Shown here one piece after another: positions 26,411 to 36,970 of a stretch of DNA of 64,000 nt. Each line of letters begins with the position of its first letter. Position 1 is the first letter of the stretch. The position numbers were made by a program, and so were the translations under genes. Under the pieces are notes generated by a model that worked only from the letters and a program-made list of their open reading frames with translations, ran no database searches and was not told where the DNA came from. Source of the DNA: JACCXM01 sp046328335 (GTDB lineage Bacteria; Chloroflexota; Chloroflexia; Thermomicrobiales; UBA6265); assembly GCA_046328335.1 (NCBI GenBank), contig JAXLWU010000017.1, positions 1 through 64,000 on the forward strand, in the 5' to 3' direction.

Positions 26411-26463
26411 CAGGCGTCTCGATCAAGCGAAAGTCATGATCTACAGCGACGTGCGTGAGATGT

Positions 26464-26546
26464 GTCGTCCCGAGGAACGAGGGATCTCGTCGTGGTGGTC
26501 CGCCGTCGCGAAGGCCGAGATTCCTCGCGGCGGCTCGGAATGACAC
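26464..26546 (+). repeat. Dispersed palindromic repeat, family B (copy 1)
   Basis: GTCGTCCCGAGGAACGAGGG...TCTCG on one side and CGAGATTCCTCG...CTCGGAATGACAC on the other form an imperfect inverted repeat of about 83 bases. A close copy is at 42235-42318 and a reversed partial copy at 59545-59577. Confidence 0.88.
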
Positions 26547-26623
26547 AACGTCAGCACACCGCTCTCGGCGACAGTCACAATCCAGAAGGGCGAAATCATC
26601 AGCCCTGTCCCTCGCCCCAGTCG

Positions 26624-27931
26624 CTACTCCTCGCGATCCGGTTCGTAGCGGGCGAGGATCAGGCACGCGTTCTGCCCGCCGAGTCCGAATGAATGCTTGG
26701 CGACGACATCGATCTCCGCCGACCGCGGCGCACAATGGACGATATCGAGTCCAATCGCCGGGTCCGGATTACGGTAGTTGAGCGTCGGAGGAATCGTCTG
26801 GTCTGAAATGGACCGCACCGCGGCGATCGTCTCGAACGCCCCCGATGCGCCCATGCAGTGCCCCAGGGCGCCCTTGATCGACGTCACCGGAATTGCAGCC
26901 GCCCGCTCACCATAGACCGTGCGAATCGCCTCTGATTCGGCGAGGTCCCCGGCCGGGGTCGATGCCGCATGGGCGTTGATGTGATCCACCTCGTCTGGCG
27001 GGACCCCGGCGTCCTCGAGGGCAGAACGCATCGCCCGCGCCGCGCCCGACCCGTCCGGCAGCGGCGCAATCGGGTGATAGGCATCATTGGAGGTACCGAA
27101 GCCGAGCACCTCCGCATAGATGTGCGCCCCGCGGCGAACGGCGTGCTCCAGGTCTTCCAGCACCAGCATCGCCGCGCCCTCACCCAGGACAAAGCCGGCA
27201 CGGGTGGCATCGAACGGCCGGCTGGCCTCTTCCGGCCGATCGTTGCTGTCAGTGGCGAGTGCCCGCATGACGGCAAATCCAGCCGCGTACATCGGGTGAT
27301 GGGTCGATTCCGACGCACCGCCGATCATGATCGGCGCCCGGCCATCGCGCACTTCCTCGAAAGCCTCCCCGATCGCTTGCGCCCCGGTCGCGCAGGCGGT
27401 GGTCAGCGTCAGGCTCGGCCCACCCAGACCAAATCGGGATTGAATGCCGTAACCGGCCAAATTGTGCGGAAACGAGACGTGCAGGTGAATCGGCACGCCC
27501 CGCACGCCGCGCTCCTGATAGCGATCCCAGGCATCGAGAAAGTCGTCATGGGTTCCCGCGCCGCAGGTGCCGATGACGGCTCCGGCCGCGTCGAGGGGCT
27601 GTACTGGTTCATAGGTCTCCGGGTCGATCAGCCCGGCGTCGATCAGCGCATCGCCCGCCGCTTCGATCCCCATGCGGGCGAAGCGTGACGTATTGCGGTA
27701 GGTCTTGGCATCGAGAAACCGGTTCGGCACCGCGGCGTCATCGACATCCCCGCGCACGGTGCAGTTGATGATGGCGGGGTCGAGATTCTCGGCGTGGCGA
27801 ATGCCCGATTGCCCCGCGAGCAGTCCTTCCCATAGATCCTTCGCGCTCGATCCCAGCGAAGAAACGGCGCCGAGCCCCGTCACCACCACGCGCCGCCGTG
27901 GCCGCCGCTCGCTTCGCTCAAACGATGTCAT
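26624..27931 (-). CDS. fabF: Beta-ketoacyl-[ACP] synthase II (FabF type)
   Basis: Condenses malonyl-ACP with acyl-ACP in fatty-acid elongation. The 435 residues have the opening RRVVVTGLGAVSSLG, the nucleophile region TTACATGAQAIGEAFE, the first active-site His in DHINAHAASTPAGD and the second in KGALGHCMGASGA, and the terminal KHSFGLGGQNACLIL. Substitutions around the motifs (NAHAAST for NAHGTST, GHCMGASG for GHTLGAAG) mark it as somewhat divergent, so a secondary or specialised ketosynthase is possible. The ATG at 27931 has AGGAA close upstream. No acyl-carrier protein or other fab gene is adjacent, which is unusual for the primary fabF. Confidence 0.87.
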   Translation of the reverse strand: MTSFERSERRPRRRVVVTGLGAVSSLGSSAKDLWEGLLAGQSGIRHAENLDPAIINCTVRGDVDDAAVPNRFLDAKTYRNTSRFARMGIEAAGDALIDAGLIDPETYEPVQPLDAAGAVIGTCGAGTHDDFLDAWDRYQERGVRGVPIHLHVSFPHNLAGYGIQSRFGLGGPSLTLTTACATGAQAIGEAFEEVRDGRAPIMIGGASESTHHPMYAAGFAVMRALATDSNDRPEEASRPFDATRAGFVLGEGAAMLVLEDLEHAVRRGAHIYAEVLGFGTSNDAYHPIAPLPDGSGAARAMRSALEDAGVPPDEVDHINAHAASTPAGDLAESEAIRTVYGERAAAIPVTSIKGALGHCMGASGAFETIAAVRSISDQTIPPTLNYRNPDPAIGLDIVHCAPRSAEIDVVAKHSFGLGGQNACLILARYEPDREE

Positions 27932-28135
27932 CTTCCTGTTCCTGTCCAGACGCGAGCGGTAATCGGCATCGCTTCTTGGAAGTCCACTAGGACTTCCCAC
28001 TCGATCCGTCCATGCGGGACGCGGATCGTTGCCTTCACTGGCATTTCACGGTGACGAACAGACTCCGCGGTCATCACCGGCGCAAATGATGAACGGACGC
28101 TACGCTGGCGCGCAACTGTTTCCCCGGTGGCTGTC

Positions 28136-28915
28136 CTAATCGGAATACGCTGCCAGCCCGGCTTCGTAGGTCGCTATGTAGCCATCGACCGTCCAGCCGG
28201 ATCGCCCGACCAGCAACCCGTCGATGTCCTCGAGGGCGGTGAACGATCCCGCATTCGAGGGATTCACGCTCCCCCCATACAGCACCGGCACCTGACGTCC
28301 CACGTCGCCGAAGCGATCGGCGATCGTACTCCGGATCACCGTGGCGATGGGTGCCACATCGTCCGGACTCGCGGGTGTCCCCCCGGCGCCGATCGACCAG
28401 ACCGGTTCGTAGGCGACGGAGAGGAGGGCCAGTTGTTCCACCGGAACATCGTACAGCGCAATCTTGAGTTGGCGGGCAACCGTCTCCGCGCTGACCCCGT
28501 ACTGCCGCTCTTCGCCCGTTTCGCCCACCGCCAGCAGGACACGCAACCCGGCCGCGAACGCCGCTTGCACCTTGCGGTTCAATTCCGGGTCACCTTCGTG
28601 GAAGAGACCGCGTCGCTCGGCATGGCCGAGCAGCACCAGGTCGACGCCCAGCGCCAGCAGAATCCGCGCCGAGATTTCGCCGGTATACGCGCCTTCCGGC
28701 GCCCAGTGCATGTTCTGGGCGCCAATCCAGATCGGGATGTTGTCGCGCCGCGCGAGTTCCGTCACCGCTTGCAAGGAGGTGTAAGGGGGGATGATGTAGC
28801 AATGCACGTCGGAACGCGGCGCGATCCGCGCCGCCACCTGCTCGAAAAACGCCGCGGATTCCGCTGGCGTCTGGTTCATCTTGAAATTGGTGCCGAAGAT
28901 GTACGGCCGTCCCAT
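28136..28915 (-). CDS. Triosephosphate-isomerase-like enzyme linked to an ABC importer
   Basis: TIM-barrel isomerase of 259 residues. Catalytic residues are kept: Lys in TNFKMN, His in LLGHAERR and Glu in VAYEPVWSIGAG. The motifs differ from the housekeeping enzyme (NFKMN for NWKMN, GHAERR for GHSERR, and loop 6 IGAGGTPAS where IGTGKTA is usual). Divergent TIM paralogues with such loops include tetrulose-phosphate isomerases of erythritol catabolism. It begins at the stop of the importer ATPase gene (1-base junction at 28915), so it is the last gene of the importer operon and probably interconverts a ketose or aldose phosphate derived from the imported polyol or sugar. No gap or pgk, the usual neighbours of glycolytic tpiA, is present. 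Confidence 0.85.
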   Translation of the reverse strand: MGRPYIFGTNFKMNQTPAESAAFFEQVAARIAPRSDVHCYIIPPYTSLQAVTELARRDNIPIWIGAQNMHWAPEGAYTGEISARILLALGVDLVLLGHAERRGLFHEGDPELNRKVQAAFAAGLRVLLAVGETGEERQYGVSAETVARQLKIALYDVPVEQLALLSVAYEPVWSIGAGGTPASPDDVAPIATVIRSTIADRFGDVGRQVPVLYGGSVNPSNAGSFTALEDIDGLLVGRSGWTVDGYIATYEAGLAAYSD

Positions 28916-30033
28916 TACGATTTCATCGCTTCAGACGCCATCCCCAGCGCCGCGTCGATCCGGGTTCCGTCAGCCCCAAACAGGCTCACGTACGGGAGTG
29001 GCAATGCGATCGTCACATCGCCGCTGGCGGGGAGCCGCTCACCACTGCTTGCCGACACTTTCGCTTTCAACCTCAACCCTTCCACCTCGAGGGCAACCAG
29101 ATACTGACCGCCAATCTGAACGGTCTTCCGAATCAGCCGCGCGCGGACGCCTTCACCGGACTGCGCGGGCCGCACCAGGATGTGCTCCGGCCGGATCCCG
29201 ATGGTGACGGAATCAGCGAGATGGTCGCTCGCCGCGACCGTGACCGGTCCCGGAAAGAGCGGCGCATGGAGCAGCATCCCTCGCTCGCGGCGCTCGATCG
29301 TCGCTTCGCTGAAGACCATCCCCGGGTTGCCCAGAAACCAGCCGCCGAACCGGTCCGCCGGATGATTGTAGAGGCCGCGCGGCGGCGCGGCTTGAACGAT
29401 CTTGCCATCGCGCATCAGTGCGATCTGATCCGCCAGGGTCATCGCCTCGGTCTGATCGTGCGTCACGTAGATGATCGTCTGGCGCAGCGCCCGCGTCAGT
29501 TCCTTGAGCGAACGCTTCAACTGGAGTTTCGAGGCCGGATCGACATTGGTGATCGGCTCGTCGAACAGGATGAATTGCGGCTGCCGAGCCACTTCTCGTG
29601 CGACGGAAACCTTCTGGCGAGTGCCGTTATCCAGTTTCGAGACGTCGAGGTCCACACTTGCGGCCAGTCCCATCAGGTCGATCGCCGCTTCGACGCGCCT
29701 GGCCCGCTCCGCTTTGGAGAGTCTCATCGACTGCAAGGGCAACTCGATATTGCGCGCCACGGAAAGACCGCGATAGACCACCGGGTACTGGAAGACCATC
29801 CCAATATCGCGCTGGCTGGGCGAGAGATTCGTGACATCGCGATCGCCGAAGGCGACAGTTCCCGCGCTCTGCCGCTCCAGCCCGGCGATGATCCGCATCA
29901 ACGTCGTCTTGCCGCAGCCGGACGGCCCCAGGAGGCAGGTGACCTGCCCGCTGGCAAAGGCGAAGGTAACATCATCGACCGCGCGCAGGTCTCCGAACGT
30001 CTTGGTGAGCTGGGCAACCCGGATTTCAGCCAT
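28915..30033 (-). CDS. ABC importer ATP-binding protein with degenerate signature motif
   Basis: One of two ATPases of the second importer, 372 residues. Walker A GPSGCGKTT (36-44), Walker B FILFDEP with catalytic Glu (about 159) and the H-loop YVTHDQTEAM (His 192) are intact, but the signature reads LDNGT (134-138) where LSGGQ is normal. A MalK-type C-terminal domain with VTIGIRPEHILV follows. Its partner gene overlaps it by 8 bases and has the opposite pattern (good signature, altered Walker B and H-loop), so together they should form a heterodimer with one competent ATP site. In the glycerol importers of rhizobia two different ATPases are also encoded side by side. Confidence 0.9.
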   Translation of the reverse strand: MAEIRVAQLTKTFGDLRAVDDVTFAFASGQVTCLLGPSGCGKTTLMRIIAGLERQSAGTVAFGDRDVTNLSPSQRDIGMVFQYPVVYRGLSVARNIELPLQSMRLSKAERARRVEAAIDLMGLAASVDLDVSKLDNGTRQKVSVAREVARQPQFILFDEPITNVDPASKLQLKRSLKELTRALRQTIIYVTHDQTEAMTLADQIALMRDGKIVQAAPPRGLYNHPADRFGGWFLGNPGMVFSEATIERRERGMLLHAPLFPGPVTVAASDHLADSVTIGIRPEHILVRPAQSGEGVRARLIRKTVQIGGQYLVALEVEGLRLKAKVSASSGERLPASGDVTIALPLPYVSLFGADGTRIDAALGMASEAMKS

Positions 30034-31204
30034 GGATCACCCCGACCGCGGGAGCGATCACCCCGGCTGCTGCATTTTGGGCGCCGTGTCCGATCGTTCT
30101 TCCACTGGCGGCATCGAACAGAACCAGATTGCGCGGGTAGAGGAAAATGGTCACTTCGGCGTCGAGATCGTCGCGACGGGAATGATCGCGATCGACGAGG
30201 GTGAGCGGTGTACCTCCCGCCAAAAGGTAGACGATGTCCTCGCCACCCAGGTCCTCGCGCAACAGCACCCGCGCCGCAAACTCGAGCGCGCGTTCGGTTT
30301 CCAGAACCCGATCGAACTCCCGATGGGACAGATGCAGCCGTTCCGGTCTGACCCCAACGAACACGTCGCCTTCGCCAGTCCCATCGACGACGGTGACCGG
30401 GAACGCGATCAGCGCCGTGTCGCACCACAACTGTCCATCGCGGCGGCGAAGCGTGCCCCGCAGGAGATTCGCGGGCGGGAATCCGACCAGCGCCATCGTC
30501 CCTACATTCTCCGGTTCGCGGTAGAGCGTCTCCGGCAGACCGGAGGCGATGATCCGGCCCCCCGCCAGCACCGCCAATTCGTCCGCCAGCGTCATCGCCT
30601 CGACCACGTCCGACGTCACATAGAGGACACTCGCGCCCGTGGCGGTGTTCAGCCCTCGCAAGTCGTCCACGAGTTGCTCCCGCAGCTTGAAATCCAGGCC
30701 GGCGAGCGGATCGTCGAGGACGAAGAGATCGGTCCGCTTGGCGATGCCGCGGGCGATGGCGACGCGCTGCTTCTGGCCGCCACTGAGTTGATCCGGAGTC
30801 TTGTCGAGATGCTCCTCGATCTTCAGCATCGTAGCCGCATCGGCAACGACGTCGCGGGTTTCCGCCGCGGGGGCACCGGCAAGATCGAGCGGGTAGGCGA
30901 TGTTCGCGCGCACCGACAGATGGGGATAGAGCGCGAACGACTGCGGGACATACCCGATATTGCGCTCCGCGGGAGACGCGTGCGTCACATCGGTGCCGCG
31001 CAGGATCACGCGCCCGGCGTCCGCCGTCTCCAATCCGGTCAGAATGCGCATCAGCACCGACTTCCCGGAGGCGGGCGGACCGTACACCACCGTCAATTGT
31101 CCGGCGTTCGCGGTAAGCGAGAGATCGCTGAGGACCGGCGTGCCCTTGTAGGCCTTGCTGATGCCTTCCAGGTGCAGGATCGAGGCGGAGTCGCTGGCTG
31201 TCAC
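30026..31204 (-). CDS. ABC importer ATP-binding protein with altered Walker B and H-loop
   Basis: Second ATPase of the importer, 392 residues. Walker A is GPPASGKS (42-49) and the signature LSGGQKQR (140-147) is intact, but Walker B ends FVLDDP, so the catalytic Glu is Asp (about 165), and the H-loop reads YVTSDVVEAM with Ser (198) in place of His. The C-terminal domain has VFVGVRPERLHL. The GTG at 31204 is chosen because the conserved ILHLEGISKAYKG follows; the longer frame shows no homology. It starts 9 bases after the small membrane-protein gene and overlaps the next ATPase gene by 8 bases. Confidence 0.9.
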   Translation of the reverse strand: MTASDSASILHLEGISKAYKGTPVLSDLSLTANAGQLTVVYGPPASGKSVLMRILTGLETADAGRVILRGTDVTHASPAERNIGYVPQSFALYPHLSVRANIAYPLDLAGAPAAETRDVVADAATMLKIEEHLDKTPDQLSGGQKQRVAIARGIAKRTDLFVLDDPLAGLDFKLREQLVDDLRGLNTATGASVLYVTSDVVEAMTLADELAVLAGGRIIASGLPETLYREPENVGTMALVGFPPANLLRGTLRRRDGQLWCDTALIAFPVTVVDGTGEGDVFVGVRPERLHLSHREFDRVLETERALEFAARVLLREDLGGEDIVYLLAGGTPLTLVDRDHSRRDDLDAEVTIFLYPRNLVLFDAASGRTIGHGAQNAAAGVIAPAVGVIHG

Positions 31205-31212
31205 GTAGCCGC

Positions 31213-31644
31213 TCAGTTCCGTTTGCCGAGTTGAATGAGATTCGGCGTGATCTGGACCGACACGAAGATCAGCACCGCGACGATCGCCCACGTCAGCACC
31301 AGCAGCGCCATCGAGCGGCGAAACCCGGAATTCGGGGGGATGTTGCCGAAAGCGATCTGCAGGAATGCCGCGGCAACCAGCACGGGCAGCCCGATCTGGT
31401 ACAGCGATTTGTTCCACTGCTGCAAGATGAGCAGGAACGAAACGAACATAACCGCGATCAACGCTGCCTGAAACGTCGCCGCAAACGGCAACGGACGGCG
31501 TGCGTACTCGATTGGCAGTTCTCCCGGGTGAACCAGACCGGGCACGCCGACGATCGCGCGGCCCTGCTCGGATGCGGTCTCGATCAGTGGGCTTTCGGTC
31601 ACGATGGCCGGAGTCGGCGTTTGGACCGGATGCGGCAGCACCAT
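31213..31644 (-). CDS. Small integral membrane protein of the importer operon (DUF2160-like)
   Basis: The 143-residue product has a polar N-terminus of about 50 residues and three hydrophobic helices: TFQAALIAVMFVSFLLIL, IGLPVLVAAAFLQIAFG and MALLVLTWAIVAVLIFVSV. A small membrane protein of this size and topology is a regular member of glycerol-type ABC operons, where it is annotated DUF2160; the assignment here rests on position and topology rather than on recognised residues. It lies between the permease and ATPase genes with gaps of only 3 and 8 bases. Confidence 0.7.
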   Translation of the reverse strand: MVLPHPVQTPTPAIVTESPLIETASEQGRAIVGVPGLVHPGELPIEYARRPLPFAATFQAALIAVMFVSFLLILQQWNKSLYQIGLPVLVAAAFLQIAFGNIPPNSGFRRSMALLVLTWAIVAVLIFVSVQITPNLIQLGKRN

Positions 31645-31647
31645 GGC

Positions 31648-32481
31648 TCAGACCTCGCCCCGGACCGTGCCGAACGTCATCCCCACCAGCAAGTACTTCT
31701 GGAAGAGATAGATGACCAGGATCGGCGGCAACATGTAGATGAACGAGATCGCGGCGATGAACGACCAGTCGGTCATCCCTCCCTGCTTGACCCCGGTTGC
31801 CAGCAGCACCGGGATCATCGTCGTCCCCTGCCCACCAAGGATGTAGTTGAAGAGGAACTCGTTCCAGACGAAGAGGATGTTGAAAATGAAGGCCGCGACC
31901 AGTCCTGGTTTCACCTGCGGCAGCACGACGCGAAACATGGTGTGCAGGCGTGAACCACCATTGACCAGTGCTGTCTCGTCATAACGCATGGACACGCCGT
32001 CGAGAAAACCCTTCAGGATCCAGAGCGAGAAGGGGATGCTGAACATGGCGTAGAAGAGGATCATGCCGTGAAATGTCTTGGACCAGCCGATCGCGGTGTA
32101 CATCAGGAAAATTGGCAGCACCACCGCCGAGGCCGGCACCATGCGCGTCGACAGCAGCAGAAACATGATGAAGTTCGTTCCCGTCGGGCGGTAGCGGGAG
32201 AAGGAGTACGCGGCGAGGAATGACACCCCGATCGCGATGAGGACCGATCCGATGGAGAGGATGAAACTCATTTTCAGGTAGCCGAGGAAATTCGGCTCCT
32301 GCACCACGCGGATGATGTTTTCCATCGTCGGCTGGAAGAAGAACACCGGCTGTGGACTCACGATCTGCCCGGCAGATTTGAACGCCGACAGGAAGATCCA
32401 GAAGACCGGCGCGAAGAACGCCAGCGCGACCAACCACAGCAGAAGATGGTAAAGGCGCTGCCGCCAGGGGTGTGAGGTCAT
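31648..32481 (-). CDS. ABC importer permease (MalG/GlpQ type)
   Basis: Inner-membrane subunit of 277 residues with six helices, the first at YHLLLWLVALAFFAPVFWIF. The EAA docking loop reads YDETALVNGGSRLHTMFRVV, where the usual Glu-Ala-Ala-x-x-(D/E)-G core is altered to ETALVNGG. It overlaps the partner permease gene by 4 bases (ATGA), implying coupled translation, and is followed by the small membrane protein. Confidence 0.92.
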   Translation of the reverse strand: MTSHPWRQRLYHLLLWLVALAFFAPVFWIFLSAFKSAGQIVSPQPVFFFQPTMENIIRVVQEPNFLGYLKMSFILSIGSVLIAIGVSFLAAYSFSRYRPTGTNFIMFLLLSTRMVPASAVVLPIFLMYTAIGWSKTFHGMILFYAMFSIPFSLWILKGFLDGVSMRYDETALVNGGSRLHTMFRVVLPQVKPGLVAAFIFNILFVWNEFLFNYILGGQGTTMIPVLLATGVKQGGMTDWSFIAAISFIYMLPPILVIYLFQKYLLVGMTFGTVRGEV

Positions 32482-33449
32482 TTCAGTTGCGCCCGCGTTT
32501 CCCGATAGTTGAGCACATAGAGGTAGATCGAAGCGAAGGCTATGGCGATCAATAACGTGACGATCGCCAGGGCCGAGGCATCACCGACCTGGAACGCTTC
32601 GAATCCAGTGCGGAAGAGCGAGAGGCCAACAAACTCGGTGATATTGCCGGGCCCGCCGTTGGTCATCAGATAGGGAAGATCGGTCGTCTTGAAGGCATCG
32701 ATCGTGCGCAGGAGGATACCGAGCATCAGAATGAACTTGCCGTGCGGCAGAATGATGTACCAGATCCGTTTCAGCCACGGGATGCGGTCGATTTCCGCCG
32801 CCTCCAGTTCGGCTTTCGGCACCGAACCCAGTGCCGCCAGCGTCATCAGGATCATGAACGGGGTCCACATCCAGATGTCGACCGCGATGGTCGCTCCGAA
32901 CGCGAGGTCCTTGTTGCCAAGAAAGTCATACCGCTGGCCAACGACCTTCTCGGCGAGCCAGTTGGCGATACCGAAAATCGGGTCGTAGATCAGCCGGTAG
33001 AACGTCGCCACCGCCACCGGCGGCAGCACCATCGGCGTGAAGAGGAGGGTCAGCGCCAGCCGCCGGCCCGGCATGCGCCCGCTGCCCCAGAAGAGGAACC
33101 CCAGGACCATGCCGAGCAGCGTGGCGCCGCCAACCGTGAGGATCATGAAGGTGAGCGTGCGGCCGAGCAATTCCCACATCTCGGTCGATTTCCAGATGTC
33201 GATGAAGTTGTCGAACCCGACGAATTTCGGCGGCCGCGCCGCCGTCACCTTGTACTGGTAGAAACTGACCCCGAGCAGCCACAAAAGCGGCACGACATTC
33301 AGCACCAGAAAGAAGATGAGAATGGGCCCCAGCAGGATGGTCGGGAAGAACCGGCTCTCGTCGAGGGCGCGGGTCATCGGCAGCCGCTGGCGTGCCTGTT
33401 GGGCGGCCGCGGCACGGGTGTTCTCCGTTGGGTAGGTCGTCTGCGCCAT
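32478..33449 (-). CDS. ABC importer permease (MalF/GlpP type)
   Basis: Inner-membrane subunit of 323 residues: first helix ILLGPILIFFLVLNVVPLLW, then SFYQYKVTAARPPKFVGFDN (the periplasmic entry segment of MalF-like permeases), and the EAA loop LEAAEIDRIPWLKRIWYIIL. It follows the binding-protein gene after a 125-base gap that contains a strong hairpin (33535-33568), an arrangement that lowers permease relative to binding-protein expression. Confidence 0.92.
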   Translation of the reverse strand: MAQTTYPTENTRAAAAQQARQRLPMTRALDESRFFPTILLGPILIFFLVLNVVPLLWLLGVSFYQYKVTAARPPKFVGFDNFIDIWKSTEMWELLGRTLTFMILTVGGATLLGMVLGFLFWGSGRMPGRRLALTLLFTPMVLPPVAVATFYRLIYDPIFGIANWLAEKVVGQRYDFLGNKDLAFGATIAVDIWMWTPFMILMTLAALGSVPKAELEAAEIDRIPWLKRIWYIILPHGKFILMLGILLRTIDAFKTTDLPYLMTNGGPGNITEFVGLSLFRTGFEAFQVGDASALAIVTLLIAIAFASIYLYVLNYRETRAQLK

Positions 33450-33534
33450 AAGGTGCGTTCCGCCTGTGGGTGTTGCCCGCGGTCAGTCCGAGAACCAACC
33501 GCGAGGGAGCATCGTGTCGCTCCATTTCAAGGGG

Positions 33535-33568
33535 TGACCACCCGACCGTGCGGACGGTCGGGTGGTCA
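33535..33568 (-). terminator. Strong hairpin between binding-protein and permease genes (attenuating terminator)
   Basis: Perfect 14-bp inverted repeat (TGACCACCCGACCG / CGGTCGGGTGGTCA) with a 6-base loop, seven bases after the binding-protein stop. No T-run follows on the minus strand, so partial termination or 3' protection of the binding-protein mRNA is likely. Confidence 0.65.
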
Positions 33569-33574
33569 AACCGG

Positions 33575-35149
<1,575 letters not shown>

Positions 35150-35432
35150 CCGGTGACTCCTTTCGCAAGCGTCCCGCGTGGCCGGGGACGCTCCCGTGTC
35201 GCCGCCCACACTGGCGGCGCCGTGTCCGACGACGACTCTTCGCTCCCATACGCCAGGCGAGTTGGGGCGCGCTGCAATGACGGCCAACTCGATTGCGAAT
35301 TGCGTTGCCGCGACATGGAGCCCCACCGCGCGGCTTCGAGGTTCAATTCAGGAGCAACAGACTCTGCCGGACGCCCGGAACGCTATCAAAGCAGGATGCC
35401 GGGCGTCAAGCGTGGACGACACAAAATGGCGC

Positions 35433-36131
35433 TCACCCGCCGAATATCGCCCGGCCGATGCGCACGGCCGTCGCCCCCTCGGCGATGGCCACCTGATAGT
35501 CATTGCTCATTCCCATCGAGAGGGTGTCCAGGGAAAGTGTCGGAAACACTCGCCGCAATTCGTCCCGCACGTCTCGCAACCCGGCGAACACCGGTCGAGC
35601 CGCCTCGGGGTCTGCGACCACCGGCGCCATAGTCATCAATCCGCGCGGGTCGAGCCAGGGCGAATCGATCATCTGCGCCATTAGCGCAGGCGCATCCTCC
35701 GGGGCGCAGCCCGCCTTCTGCGGTTCACGCGCCACGTTGACCTGGAGCAGGACGGCAACCGGCGTGCCGACTCGCTCACCTTCCTTTGCCAACGCGGTGA
35801 TCAGGGAGGGCCGGTCCACCGATTCGATCAATTGGAAGAGCGCCACCGCCGGCCGCGCCTTGTTGGTCTGCAACTGCCCGATCAGGTGCAGGCACGCCCC
35901 TTCGGCCAGCGGATCGCTGAACTTGCTGACCGCGTCCAGCACCCGGTTCTCGCCAAAATGGCGCATGCCAAGCGCGAACGCCTCGTCCACCGCCGCGCGA
36001 TCGACCGTCTTCGATACGGCGACAATGGTGATCTCCGCGGGATCACGGCCAGCCAGCCGCGCGGCGCGGGCCACGTTCTCCCGCACCGCGAGGATACGGC
36101 TCGCCAGTTCCTGATCGCTCGCCACGCTCAT
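35433..36131 (-). CDS. yggS: YggS/PROSC family pyridoxal-phosphate homeostasis protein
   Basis: Non-enzymatic PLP-binding TIM barrel that buffers intracellular PLP. The 232 residues show VAVSKTVDRAAVDEAFALG with the PLP-Lys in VSK, HFGENRVLDAVSKF, LHLIGQLQTNKARPAV, LLQVNVAREPQKAGC, GLMTMAP and TLSMGMSNDYQVAIAEGATAVRIGRAIFG at the end, all standard. The ATG at 36131 overlaps the stop of pgeF in an ATGA. The pgeF-yggS pairing is widespread in bacteria. Confidence 0.95.
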   Translation of the reverse strand: MSVASDQELASRILAVRENVARAARLAGRDPAEITIVAVSKTVDRAAVDEAFALGMRHFGENRVLDAVSKFSDPLAEGACLHLIGQLQTNKARPAVALFQLIESVDRPSLITALAKEGERVGTPVAVLLQVNVAREPQKAGCAPEDAPALMAQMIDSPWLDPRGLMTMAPVVADPEAARPVFAGLRDVRDELRRVFPTLSLDTLSMGMSNDYQVAIAEGATAVRIGRAIFGG

Positions 36132-36970
36132 GTCGCTGAATCCGTCCTCTTGCTCGCATCGATCGCAATCAACGCCGCGAATCGGCCCGTATTGGCGCCC
36201 TGGCCGCGATGGGAGAACCAGTGGTCCCCTGCGCATCGGGTGCATACCGGCGATCGCTCGATATGGTCAGGCAGGATCCCGATCCGCGCCAGCAGGATGG
36301 CATTTGCCTCCGTCAAGGACAAATGGACGCGATCGCCAGACGGCCTCAACGCGCCCGCGGCATCCGCGCCGCCGCGATCACGCCACGCCGCGGCAACCTC
36401 GTCGCCGACTTCATAGCAACATGCGCCGATCGCCGGACCGAGAAACACATGAATGTCGGCCGCATCGCTGCCGTACACCGCGTGCATGACCGCCACGGCC
36501 CGGCCAACGATATTGGCGACCGTTCCCCGCCAGCCGGCATGGATCGCGGCCACCACCGGACCTCGGCGTCGCGTTCCAGGATCGACCATCAGAATCGGTT
36601 GGCAATCGGCGTGGAGTGTGACGAGCACGGGGCCTTCAGCATCTGTCGCCAGCGCGTCGGCGAGTCCAATCTGCGGCGTACCGGGCATGGCGCCCCACCC
36701 GGCATGCCGTGCCTCCGCCACCAGCACCTCCGCGCCATGAATCTGACCCAGGGTCACCAATCGCCGCGCCTCCAGACCCGCCGCGGCGCACCACCGCTGG
36801 CGCATTGCCCAGGCATCGTCCCGGTCGCGCGGCGCGCTGAACCCGACATTGCCATCGGCGCGCCCCATTCCGGCAACTCGCCCGGTCAGAGCATGCCGAA
36901 CGCCCGGAATCGCGTCCAGCAATCCACTGCGAAGAGGAGCAACCTCAGGGATGCGCATTGTCTCGGTCAT
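36128..36970 (-). CDS. pgeF: PgeF/YfiH family (purine nucleoside phosphorylase, laccase-domain protein)
   Basis: Copper/zinc-site protein family formerly called multicopper polyphenol oxidase, now linked to purine nucleoside phosphorolysis and to peptidoglycan editing. The 280 residues carry LVTLGQIHGAEV, LVTLHADCQPILM and VAAIHAGWRGTVANI with the metal-binding His and Cys, and end with WFSHRGQGANTGRFAALIA. The gene overlaps both neighbours by 4 bases (ATGA junctions at 36967-36970 and 36128-36131), so spermidine-synthase-like gene, pgeF and yggS form a tightly coupled operon. Confidence 0.92.
   Translation of the reverse strand: MTETMRIPEVAPLRSGLLDAIPGVRHALTGRVAGMGRADGNVGFSAPRDRDDAWAMRQRWCAAAGLEARRLVTLGQIHGAEVLVAEARHAGWGAMPGTPQIGLADALATDAEGPVLVTLHADCQPILMVDPGTRRRGPVVAAIHAGWRGTVANIVGRAVAVMHAVYGSDAADIHVFLGPAIGACCYEVGDEVAAAWRDRGGADAAGALRPSGDRVHLSLTEANAILLARIGILPDHIERSPVCTRCAGDHWFSHRGQGANTGRFAALIAIDASKRTDSAT

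Larger units (their letters stand above)
26169..26623. other. Repeat-rich intergenic region
   Basis: About 455 bases between the PLP-enzyme gene and the convergent FabF-type gene, filled mainly by repeat families A and B. No gene is supported. Confidence 0.7.

Noticed and set aside
29831..31234. 467-codon plus-strand open frame opposite the ABC ATPase genes
   Set aside because: Shadow of two genes at once; no start or motif of its own.
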